From Nitrososphaerota archaeon (GTDB taxonomy: Archaea; Thermoproteota; Nitrososphaeria; Nitrososphaerales; CADDZS01): 25,694 bases of DNA. Each line of letters opens with the position of its first letter. Within the stretch, counting starts at the first letter, position 1. Position numbers and translations under genes: made by a program. The notes under the pieces are model-generated. The model saw only the letters and a program-made list of their open reading frames with translations, searched no databases and had not been told where the DNA came from. The stretch covers positions 1 to 25,694 of the forward strand of contig JABDCJ010000038.1 in the NCBI GenBank assembly GCA_013288145.1, in the 5' to 3' direction. Shown in pieces: positions 7,230-14,809 of this stretch.

Positions 7230-9617
7230 TTGACCCAGCAATTGGAGACTGTCCATCAGAAAGAAACCGAACTAACGCTAATTGGAAAATCAGTTACTCG
7301 CGTTGATGGAAGAGAAAAAGTCACTGGCACTGCCGTTTACGCCTATGACATGGAATTGCCTCGAATGCTTTATGGTAAAATCCACAGGTCGCGCTTCCCT
7401 CACGCCGAAATTGTCAGCATAGACAAATCAAGCGCGATTGAAGTCCCAGGGGTTCGCGCAATCGTTACTGCTGCAGATATTTCAGACGGCTTGCGAGGAC
7501 GAGGGTTACTCGATACACCTATTCTGGCTCGAGGAAAGGTTCGCTATGTTGGTGAGCCAATAGCAGCTGTCGCTGCGGAGACTTTGGAAGCCGCCGAAGA
7601 GGCATGCGATCTAATCGAGGTTCAGTATCGAGAGCTGCCCGCCGTGTTCGATCCGGAAAAGGCTATCGAGAAAGATCCAGAGGTGGTGATTCACCCCGAC
7701 ATCGGCAAATACAAGCGATTGAAGGCTCAGATCTACAAAGCAATCTCGGATCCTTCACGTCCAAACATCACGAACTATTTCAAGGTAAGGCATGGCAACA
7801 TCGACGAGGCGTTCGCCAAGGCAGATCTCGTCGTTGAAAACAGGTACTCGACACACATGGTTCAGCATGCACACATCGAACCAATTGCCGTGCTTGCAAA
7901 ATACGAGACGGATGGCTCCTTCACGATCTGGACTTCGGGTCAGAATACTTACCGAACTCGAAGGGAGCTAAGTGATGCCCTAAAAGTACCCGAGACCAAG
8001 ATAAGGGTCATCGCTCTCCGTCACGTCGGTGGCGGTTTTGGAAACAAGGGAGCCGGTCACATCGAGCCAATCGTAGCATCTTTAGCTGAAAAAACTCGTA
8101 GATCAATAAAGATCGCCCTAACCCGCGACGAGGTGTTCACCGCTACCAGCGTTCGTCATCCTTCAGTGGTTTACATAAAGGACGCGATCAAAAAAGACGG
8201 CACGATCCTCGGTAGACAGGTCAGGCTGATCTACAATGGAGGGGCTTACTCTCTTGCTGGCAATGTCGCGGTCGGAAATTCGATACATGGAATGAGTAGT
8301 GTCTACAAGCTGCCTGCTCTAAAAGCTGACATTTACAGGGTTTATACAAATCAGGTTCAGGGTGGTGCCTTTCGTGGCTTTGGCGCTCCCCAGATCTACT
8401 TTGCCATCGAGTCCCAAATGGATCTGATTGCAGAAAAGCTTGGGATGAATCCGATCGAGTTCAGGAGAAAAAATATCCTCCACGATGGCGAAAAAACGGC
8501 GATAGGCCACAGAACGGCAAACAGCACGCTCGATGAGTGCATTGACAGGGTTTTGCAGGCCGTAGAGTCAAATCCCTTTCCAAATCAGGACGGGAAATGG
8601 CGTTACGGAACGGGATATGCCATCTCTAAAGAACAGTGCGATGTCTCGTTCCCTAGCACTGCTTATGTCCGTCTTCTCGAAGATGGTTTGATTGAGATTT
8701 GGACTGCTGCTACAGATCCGGGGGAGGGCATTCACACAGTCCTTACCCAAATAGCAGCGGAAGAGATGCAAGTTCCGATCGAAAACGTTCGCATGGTACT
8801 CTCGGATACCGGCCTTACTCCCGTGGGAACCGGCGCCTCCGGCAGCAGACAGACTTCCCAGATGGGCATGGCTGTAAAACTGGCTGCTCAAGATCTAAAG
8901 AAAAAGATGGTCTCCGTCGCGGCTAAGAAACTTGCAATCCGTGAGGATGCTCTTTCTTTTTTCGGTGGTGAAATCGTTGTTTCTACTCCAGAGTCCACTC
9001 TAAAACGATCACTAGCTTACTCCGAGATTTTCAAGCCGGGTCCAATGGGTGGGGCTTATGTCCCGGACGAAGGAACTCTTATCGGGAAAGCATTCTGGAT
9101 GCCAAAAACAGGAGAGCTCGATCCCGAGACGGGGCAGTCTTCAACAGATCGAGCTGTAGCATACTATACGCCCGTGGCACAGGCAGCCCGGGTTGCGATA
9201 AATATTGAGACTGGAGCGCTCAAGATATTCGAGTTTATAGGAGCGATCGACGTCGGAAAGGCTCTCAACCCGCTGAATGTACTCGGTCAGAATGAGGGAG
9301 CGATAGCGATGGGTTTGAACGGAACAATCAACGAAGAGATGGTTTTGGTGAACGGTCGTGTACTAAATCCTGACCTCAAGGACTACAAACTCCAGAGTAT
9401 TATGGAGTATTTTCCGATAAAATCAATCATTTTAGAGAATTACAACCCGGACGGACCTTACGGCGCTAGAGGATGTGGCGAAGCCCCAATCAGCCCGGTT
9501 GCTCCTGCTGTTGCAAATGCAGTGTTCGCCGCAATCGGCGTCCGTTTTCTTGATCTTCCCATTACTCCCGAAAAAATACTTCTTGCTCTAAAGTCTCGCG
9601 GCAAACGAAAGGGTTAA
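7230..9617 (+). CDS. Xanthine dehydrogenase/aldehyde oxidase family protein, molybdopterin-binding large subunit (first)
   Basis: 795 residues, full length for a stand-alone Mo-hydroxylase large subunit. The a/b hammerhead domain is about 25-145 (VRYVGEPIA at 104-112). Mo-pterin loops follow: VGGGFGNKG at 266-274, the AFRGFG loop at 380-385, and the catalytic Glu E751 in GCGE. The family hydroxylates a carbon in an N-heterocycle or an aldehyde with water as oxygen source. The form resembles XDH/4-hydroxybenzoyl-CoA reductase/nicotinate dehydrogenase more than CO dehydrogenase, which has AYRCSFR. TTG start with GAGGTG overlapping the previous stop codon, suggesting translational coupling. No [2Fe-2S] or FAD subunit gene is nearby; it must borrow partners from elsewhere. 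Substrate unknown. Confidence 0.9.
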   Translation: MTQQLETVHQKETELTLIGKSVTRVDGREKVTGTAVYAYDMELPRMLYGKIHRSRFPHAEIVSIDKSSAIEVPGVRAIVTAADISDGLRGRGLLDTPILARGKVRYVGEPIAAVAAETLEAAEEACDLIEVQYRELPAVFDPEKAIEKDPEVVIHPDIGKYKRLKAQIYKAISDPSRPNITNYFKVRHGNIDEAFAKADLVVENRYSTHMVQHAHIEPIAVLAKYETDGSFTIWTSGQNTYRTRRELSDALKVPETKIRVIALRHVGGGFGNKGAGHIEPIVASLAEKTRRSIKIALTRDEVFTATSVRHPSVVYIKDAIKKDGTILGRQVRLIYNGGAYSLAGNVAVGNSIHGMSSVYKLPALKADIYRVYTNQVQGGAFRGFGAPQIYFAIESQMDLIAEKLGMNPIEFRRKNILHDGEKTAIGHRTANSTLDECIDRVLQAVESNPFPNQDGKWRYGTGYAISKEQCDVSFPSTAYVRLLEDGLIEIWTAATDPGEGIHTVLTQIAAEEMQVPIENVRMVLSDTGLTPVGTGASGSRQTSQMGMAVKLAAQDLKKKMVSVAAKKLAIREDALSFFGGEIVVSTPESTLKRSLAYSEIFKPGPMGGAYVPDEGTLIGKAFWMPKTGELDPETGQSSTDRAVAYYTPVAQAARVAINIETGALKIFEFIGAIDVGKALNPLNVLGQNEGAIAMGLNGTINEEMVLVNGRVLNPDLKDYKLQSIMEYFPIKSIILENYNPDGPYGARGCGEAPISPVAPAVANAVFAAIGVRFLDLPITPEKILLALKSRGKRKG

Positions 9618-9649
9618 TTCGCAAAATCGCAAGCAGTCTCGATATTTCA

Positions 9650-11086
9650 ATGGTTTTCAATCAATTCATCAACGGGGAATTTGTACCCTCGTCCAGCGGC
9701 GATGAGTACGAAGTTACAAACCCTGCGAATGGTAAAGTTGTGGATCGCGTCACGCGAGGGAACGTCGAAGACACACGGGCAGCAATCGATTTTGCGTCGG
9801 ATGCCCTAAAACGCGAGAAGATTGCGAAAACAAACATCTCGAAGATATTACAGGTCGTCTCCGGTCTTATCAGGGATCACGAAACGGAGCTTGCCACGCT
9901 GATGACACTTGAGCAGGGAAAAACTCTTCTTGAATCCCGTGGCGAAATCAGGTTTTTCGCTCACACGATGGAGTACTATGCCGGGCTAAAGGCACGGGGA
10001 TCGCAAGTGCAGATCTCGGATGCTACGAAGCTCGCCGTTGTTGAAAAGGAGCCGGTGGGAGTTGTAGGAGCAATTGTTCCCTGGAATAATCCAATTTTGC
10101 TCATGGGAGCCAAGGTAGCAGCCTCACTTGCGGCCGGAAACGCAATTGTCGTGAAACCTGCTAGCACGACTCCACTTTCTACCCTAAAGTCGATGGAGCT
10201 ATTCAAGGAAGCTGGACTACCAAAAGGTCTACTCAATGTCGTAATCGGTTCAGGGCAGACAGTTGGCGAAGAGCTCGTTAAGAACCCAAAGACCAGGAAG
10301 GTATCTTTCACCGGAGAAACTGCAACCGGAAAGAGGATTATGGAGCTTGCTTCAGCCCAGCTGAAAAGGGTCACTCTTGAGCTCGGCGGTAGCAATCCAC
10401 TGATTGTATGCGATGATGCAGATCTCGACGCTGCCGTAAATGCTACGCTGAATGGCAGATTTCGCAATGCAGGTCAGGGTTGTATGTGCGTCAAGAGGAC
10501 GTATGTATTCGAAAGCGTCGCCGACAAGTTCACCTCGAAGCTCAAGGAAAAAGCGCTCGAAATCAAGGTAGGTGATGGAATGAAAAGTGATACGACTATG
10601 GGACCCGTGCATAGCAGGAGCCAGAGAAAGAAGGTTGAAGAACAAGTCAACGAGACTGTTTCAGGAGGCGCAACTCTACTCCTTGGCGGCGAAGAACCCA
10701 GAGATCCCGGATTAAAAGACGGCAGCTTTTACATGCCAACGCTTGTCACAGACGTTGATGAAAATTCAAAGCTCGTTGCAGAGGAGTGCTTCGGGCCCGC
10801 ACTTCCGATAATTACAGTTACTGGATTGGGGCAGGCGATCGAAGAGGCAAATTCTTCGATTTACGGCCTGGGCGCGTCGATTTGGACCAAAGACTTGGGG
10901 ACGGCAAAAAGGGCCGCTTCTGAGCTCGAGGCCGGCACCGTTCTTGTCAACTCCATGTACGGCGCCGGTGGGTGGGAAATCGAGGTTCCGATGGGCGGGT
11001 ACAAGCAGAGTGGAATCGGTAGAGAGTATGGAATTGAAGGGCTCGAATCGTACACAGAGACAAAAACGATAATTTTCGGTTATTGA
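9650..11086 (+). CDS. NAD(P)-dependent aldehyde dehydrogenase
   Basis: 478 residues, standard ALDH length. All key residues are visible: oxyanion Asn N146 in PWNNP, cofactor Lys K169 in VVKP, FTGETATG at 220-227, general base E244 in LELGG, nucleophile C278 in GQGC, and ECFGP near 378. It oxidises an aldehyde to the acid. Overall look is that of the succinate-semialdehyde/lactaldehyde/glycolaldehyde dehydrogenase group; the exact substrate cannot be assigned. ATG start 32 bases after the Mo-hydroxylase stop, with no clear ribosome-binding site. It lies in the same train as HyuAB and the hydroxyacyl dehydrogenases, which fits a semialdehyde step in catabolism. Confidence 0.92.
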   Translation: MVFNQFINGEFVPSSSGDEYEVTNPANGKVVDRVTRGNVEDTRAAIDFASDALKREKIAKTNISKILQVVSGLIRDHETELATLMTLEQGKTLLESRGEIRFFAHTMEYYAGLKARGSQVQISDATKLAVVEKEPVGVVGAIVPWNNPILLMGAKVAASLAAGNAIVVKPASTTPLSTLKSMELFKEAGLPKGLLNVVIGSGQTVGEELVKNPKTRKVSFTGETATGKRIMELASAQLKRVTLELGGSNPLIVCDDADLDAAVNATLNGRFRNAGQGCMCVKRTYVFESVADKFTSKLKEKALEIKVGDGMKSDTTMGPVHSRSQRKKVEEQVNETVSGGATLLLGGEEPRDPGLKDGSFYMPTLVTDVDENSKLVAEECFGPALPIITVTGLGQAIEEANSSIYGLGASIWTKDLGTAKRAASELEAGTVLVNSMYGAGGWEIEVPMGGYKQSGIGREYGIEGLESYTETKTIIFGY

Positions 11087-11100
11087 GTCTGTAATTCAAT

Positions 11101-11475
11101 TTGGATAGAGACAAAATAAAGGTAATTCCTCAAGCACTTGGGGACAAAGTCGATCTGGGCAAGGGAAGCTTTTCCAACTTAATCCTGACGAAAGCAAAAC
11201 TCGACGGGCGGAACAGGAATATGATGGGTTACTCTGTCTTCAAACCGGGAATCGACACGAAACAGAAGATCCATCTTGAAGCTGAGGAACTAGCATATGT
11301 CCTAACCGGTTCGGGCAAACTAACTGTCGGCCCTGAGCTCGTGCAGTTTTCAGCTGGCGACTCGCTCTACATACCACCCGGCGTTCCACACGGTGTAAGA
11401 AACGACGGGTCCGATGATGTCGCTATGGTGTTTTTCTTTTCTTCCCCAGAGTACCCTAAGACAATAGACGCGTAG
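11101..11475 (+). CDS. Small single-domain cupin
   Basis: 124 residues, one cupin barrel. Motif 2 is perfect (GDSLYIPPGVPHGVRN: G-x5-P-x-G-x2-H-x3-N). Motif 1 is degraded: the segment IHLEAEELAYVLTGSG keeps one His and the Glu but not the usual HxH pair, so metal binding is uncertain. Cupins of this size serve as small dioxygenases, isomerases or ligand sensors; I cannot choose. TTG start is forced, since TAA is two codons upstream. Starts 14 bases after the aldehyde dehydrogenase stop, so it is the last gene of the train; a hairpin follows before the convergent gene. Confidence 0.8.
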   Translation: MDRDKIKVIPQALGDKVDLGKGSFSNLILTKAKLDGRNRNMMGYSVFKPGIDTKQKIHLEAEELAYVLTGSGKLTVGPELVQFSAGDSLYIPPGVPHGVRNDGSDDVAMVFFFSSPEYPKTIDA

Positions 11476-11484
11476 ATCCAGTTT

Positions 11485-11504
11485 GCCTAAAGGGTAAGTT
11501 AGGC
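11485..11504. terminator. Hairpin between convergent genes
   Basis: GCCTAA (11485-11490) and TTAGGC (11499-11504) form a 6-base stem with an 8-base loop in the 38-base gap between the convergent cupin and solute-binding protein genes. There is no T-run next to it, so it may be an mRNA 3'-end structure rather than a classical terminator. Confidence 0.35.
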
Positions 11505-11513
11505 GCGGTGAAC

Positions 11514-13580
11514 TCAGGAAACGAACGTAAGCGTATTGAACAGCGGAGCTGTGTTCTGCCCATCCCACACAGGGTCTACGAGAAAACCACTTACAGTTGA
11601 TTTCTGCCAGACGAGCGAGCCGGCCGCGTACCATAGAGTAACCAGTCCAAGCCAAGCGTAAGGCGCGTCGTTGTAGACCTGCTGCTGTGCGGTCTTGCAG
11701 GTAGACTGGATGTATGAAGTGTTGGCCGAAGTCGTGAATGCATTCGCGCATGCAACAACGCTGGGACTGGAGTAAACTGCCCAGTTCCCAAAGAGAGATT
11801 CGTTGCTGACAAATGTGAACCAATAGTCGGCCGGTGTTAGCGTTGCTGGACCCCACTCTTCTGCTCCCAAAAGCGAAAGTGACCCGATTTGGTTTGCCGA
11901 GCCCAATTCACTCTTGTATGAGCTATAGGGAGTGTAGTAAGCAGAGGTATCCTGAACTATAATGTTCACGTTAATGCCAATCTGAGCGAGATCAGACTGT
12001 ACGATCTGCGCTGTCAAAACGCAGAATTGACATCCCGTTATTACCGTAAAGTTGAGAGTGGGGAAATTCTTAATGTTCGCGCTCTGTAAGTCGGCCTTTG
12101 CAAGAGTAAGGTTGTACTGGTACGTAGAATAGTTTCCAAGGTCATAGAACTGCTTCCAGGCAGGGTATTCCGGTCCCATGAAAGGGGACAGCTTTCCAAA
12201 GAAAACGCTTTGAGCAATCGCGCTGTAATTTATTGCGTGGACTATTGCCTGACGCACCGCCGTGATATTAGTGGGATAGGCAACGCTGTTGATCGAAACC
12301 GCTGCAACCTCTCCGTTCCAGGGCGGCATCGAGAGATAATTCAATGTGGCCGAATTCTGTTGAACGAGATTCCAGTCAGCTGATTCAATCATTGAAACTT
12401 GCGCGGCGCCAGTAGATAGGTCAGTATACCTTGCGAGGTCATCTGGCTTGTAATTTACGATGACGTTCTTTGCATGTCCCGGATCAAAAATAGGTTGTTG
12501 AGCAATCTGGGCGGCCGTAAGGTTTCTCCCCCAGTAACTTGGGTTTTGCACGAACTGGACGTAGCTAAGCTCCGAAACATGAGTCACAAGATAAGGTCCG
12601 CTTCCTGGAATCGGCTTTTGATTAAAGTTCGTGTTAAATTGCGATGCAGTTCCGAATCCGCCGTTATCAAGAACATATTGAGCATCAAACATCAGGCCCT
12701 GGTACGCGACGAGCGTTCCGGGGAAATATGTGAAAGGAGCTTGAAGCTGAAATACGATTGTGTAAGGTCCAGTAACGTAGATGGGCCACGAAGAATTCTC
12801 CATTACAGAAATCGCAGATTGCGAAGGATTGTTCACACCTCCGCTCTGATTTATTAGGGCAATGGTCGCGGCACCGAAATTAACTTTGGACATGTTGAAA
12901 AGTGCATAAGATTCGAGCCAAGTAGAACTATTCGCTGAAAGATAGTAGAAACCGTACATCTCTAGCCAGACCTGGTACGCGTTGAATGGATCGCCATTCG
13001 AGAATTTTACATCTTGTCGCAGGTTCATGGTGTACTTGGAACCGTCTGACGAGACTGTCCAGTTGCTCGCAAGGGCAGGCTGGTACTGAATTACGCCAGT
13101 CCCGTACTCGGATGTTTGGTTCACACCGATCAGCGGCTGATAGACCGCGCCCTCAAGCCAGTTCGGCCACGGAAGAGATGATACAGCGTAGAGTTGATTC
13201 AGATCGTCTGCCGGCCAGTTTGCGTCGTCGATTACTAGCGTGTTGTGATTTGATGAAGTCGATGTAGAAGAGGAGCTTGAAGTTGAGGATGTTGAAGAAG
13301 AGCTTGAAGATGTCGAAGTTGTCGGTAGAGATGAGCTCGTTGAAGCTGATGAGCTAGTGCTTTGGGAAGAGGCGGAAGTCGATGAGCTCTGGGCTATAGA
13401 AGTACTTGAAGCTGGCGTGAAAGTTGTGCTGGTCGTTGATGTCGTACTCGTAGAAGAACCAGTAGCTGTTGCAAGGTAAATTCCCGCACCAGCAATCACC
13501 AAAATAACGACTATGATTACAACGACGATTGCACGCGAGATCGCACCGAGATCGTTCTTGCCGCTCTTTTTCCAGCTCAA
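11514..13580 (-). CDS. ABC transporter substrate-binding protein, family 5 (peptide/nickel/opine type), membrane-anchored
   Basis: 688 residues. N-terminal helix about 17-37 (IVVVIIVVILVIAGAGIYLA) anchors the protein, then a Ser/Thr linker of about 70 residues (41-110), then the SBP_bac_5 domain (about 113-680). The start of the lobe is recognisable by ALASNWTVSSDGSKYTMNLR, the typical family signature of how the bound pocket begins. Such linkers in archaea are usually O-glycosylated spacers that hold the receptor off the membrane. Family members bind oligopeptides, opines or other amines. The permease and ATPase genes that normally accompany it are absent. TTG start, forced by an upstream TGA, with GAGG 6 bases before. 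Last of three minus-strand genes after the Mo-hydroxylase and aminotransferase; it may capture the pathway substrate. Confidence 0.88.
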   Translation of the reverse strand: MSWKKSGKNDLGAISRAIVVVIIVVILVIAGAGIYLATATGSSTSTTSTTSTTFTPASSTSIAQSSSTSASSQSTSSSASTSSSLPTTSTSSSSSSTSSTSSSSSTSTSSNHNTLVIDDANWPADDLNQLYAVSSLPWPNWLEGAVYQPLIGVNQTSEYGTGVIQYQPALASNWTVSSDGSKYTMNLRQDVKFSNGDPFNAYQVWLEMYGFYYLSANSSTWLESYALFNMSKVNFGAATIALINQSGGVNNPSQSAISVMENSSWPIYVTGPYTIVFQLQAPFTYFPGTLVAYQGLMFDAQYVLDNGGFGTASQFNTNFNQKPIPGSGPYLVTHVSELSYVQFVQNPSYWGRNLTAAQIAQQPIFDPGHAKNVIVNYKPDDLARYTDLSTGAAQVSMIESADWNLVQQNSATLNYLSMPPWNGEVAAVSINSVAYPTNITAVRQAIVHAINYSAIAQSVFFGKLSPFMGPEYPAWKQFYDLGNYSTYQYNLTLAKADLQSANIKNFPTLNFTVITGCQFCVLTAQIVQSDLAQIGINVNIIVQDTSAYYTPYSSYKSELGSANQIGSLSLLGAEEWGPATLTPADYWFTFVSNESLFGNWAVYSSPSVVACANAFTTSANTSYIQSTCKTAQQQVYNDAPYAWLGLVTLWYAAGSLVWQKSTVSGFLVDPVWDGQNTAPLFNTLTFVS
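13251..13460 (-). repeat. Low-complexity Ser/Thr-coding linker
   Basis: This stretch encodes residues about 41-110 of the binding protein: almost only Ser and Thr, with a few Ala, Pro, Gln. The DNA is built of near-repeating serine and threonine codons, so it is prone to slippage and length variation between strains. Confidence 0.8.
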
Positions 13581-13641
13581 CGATTCCCTCGGTCAGGGCA
13601 AACCGAATAAAAATCTAGTGGACTAATCCATGAAGGGCGGC

Positions 13642-14790
13642 CTATTTTGCAATATTCTTGCCATTCTTCAGTGAATCTTCGAGCGCGTCCAAAGTTGCCA
13701 CCATGAAGCTCCTTTGAGCTTGGTAACCCATATGACCGATGCGGAGTACGTGACCTTTGAGCTCCTTGTAACCGCCGCCGATAAGAATGCCATGTCTCTT
13801 CGCAATATCCTGAATTAATGCGGCATCGTTCATCGTGTCTGGCAAGGCGATCGCTGTCACCGTCGGCGAGCAAAATTCTTCCTTCAAAGGCCATGGGTGC
13901 AATCCAAGCTGTCTGAGCTTGCTTCTGCAAAATCTGGCGACCTCTTCATGTCTTGCGAGGACATTTTCCAATCCTTCTTCCAAAATTTCGTCCAGCGCAG
14001 CCGAGAATGCATTCACTTCTGAAGTGAATGGAGTGAAGGGGAACCTCTTTTGCTTAAGCCAAGTTTCCTTCCAGTCGAGAAGTGAGAGGTACGAAGATCT
14101 GATCGGATTCTTTTTCCTTTTCTCAATCCTCTCCCACGCAAATTTACTAACGGTCAGAGGCGTTAGGGCGCAGGGTGCAGACAGACATTTCTGCGAGGCG
14201 CTGACCGATATGTCGATTCCCCACTCTTCCGGTTTGAACTCCGCTCCTCCGAGCGAGGCAACGCAATCAACTATTGTAAGCATGCCTAGATCCTTTGCCT
14301 TCGTGCAAATTTCCTTTGGAGGATTAAGAATCCCGGCCGGAGTCTCGCAGTGCACTAAAGTCATCGCGACTGCATCGCGATTTTCTTCAAGAAAAGTGGA
14401 AACTTTCTCGGTGTCAAAGCACTTGTTTGTCTCCTCGTGAAAATAAACAGGTACACCGCCTGCATTCTTTACAAACTCACCAAACGACCTTCCAAACGGG
14501 CCGTTCTCAAGGACCAGTACCTTATCTCCAGGGTTTACAGAGCAAACAACACCAGCTTCGAGGCCGAGAACTCCTTCTCCCTGCATTATGAGGACGTCTA
14601 AATCGGAAGAAGCTTGAAAGACCCTTGCAAGTTTTTTCACCGTCTCATCAAAAAACTCGACGAAAGGAGGATAATAGTGGTAAATGACGGGCTGAGCGAG
14701 AGCTAAAAGAACTCGCGGAGACACCTCGACCGGTCCCGGTGTCATGAGTAGTTTGATGCCATTTCTTGCCTTATTCCATTCATTACTCAA
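13642..14790 (-). CDS. Class V aminotransferase, alanine-glyoxylate/serine-pyruvate type
   Basis: 382 residues. It opens with LLMTPGPVEVSPRVL, the standard N-terminal signature of the alanine-glyoxylate aminotransferase group. PLP residues: D175 in IVDCVAS and the Schiff-base Lys K201 in SASQKCL; the carboxylate-binding Arg is in the C-terminal LRIGHMG. It moves an amino group between a small amino acid (alanine, serine, or possibly ureidoglycine) and glyoxylate or pyruvate. The TTG start at 14790 has GAGAGG nearby and is preceded by an in-frame TGA; ATG at residue 16 is the only alternative. It begins 19 bases after the Mo-hydroxylase stop, so both share an operon. Ureidoglycine-glyoxylate aminotransferase is an alternative reading. 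Confidence 0.9.
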   Translation of the reverse strand: MSNEWNKARNGIKLLMTPGPVEVSPRVLLALAQPVIYHYYPPFVEFFDETVKKLARVFQASSDLDVLIMQGEGVLGLEAGVVCSVNPGDKVLVLENGPFGRSFGEFVKNAGGVPVYFHEETNKCFDTEKVSTFLEENRDAVAMTLVHCETPAGILNPPKEICTKAKDLGMLTIVDCVASLGGAEFKPEEWGIDISVSASQKCLSAPCALTPLTVSKFAWERIEKRKKNPIRSSYLSLLDWKETWLKQKRFPFTPFTSEVNAFSAALDEILEEGLENVLARHEEVARFCRSKLRQLGLHPWPLKEEFCSPTVTAIALPDTMNDAALIQDIAKRHGILIGGGYKELKGHVLRIGHMGYQAQRSFMVATLDALEDSLKNGKNIAK

Positions 14791-14809
14791 GTTTGAGCGA
14801 TCCTCTCAG

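Noticed and set aside
11350..11856. 168-codon minus-strand open frame
   Set aside because: Overlaps the cupin and the binding-protein end in another phase; no recognisable domain.
13835..14440. 201-codon plus-strand open frame
   Set aside because: Fully antisense to the class V aminotransferase; Ser-rich translation is typical of a shadow frame.
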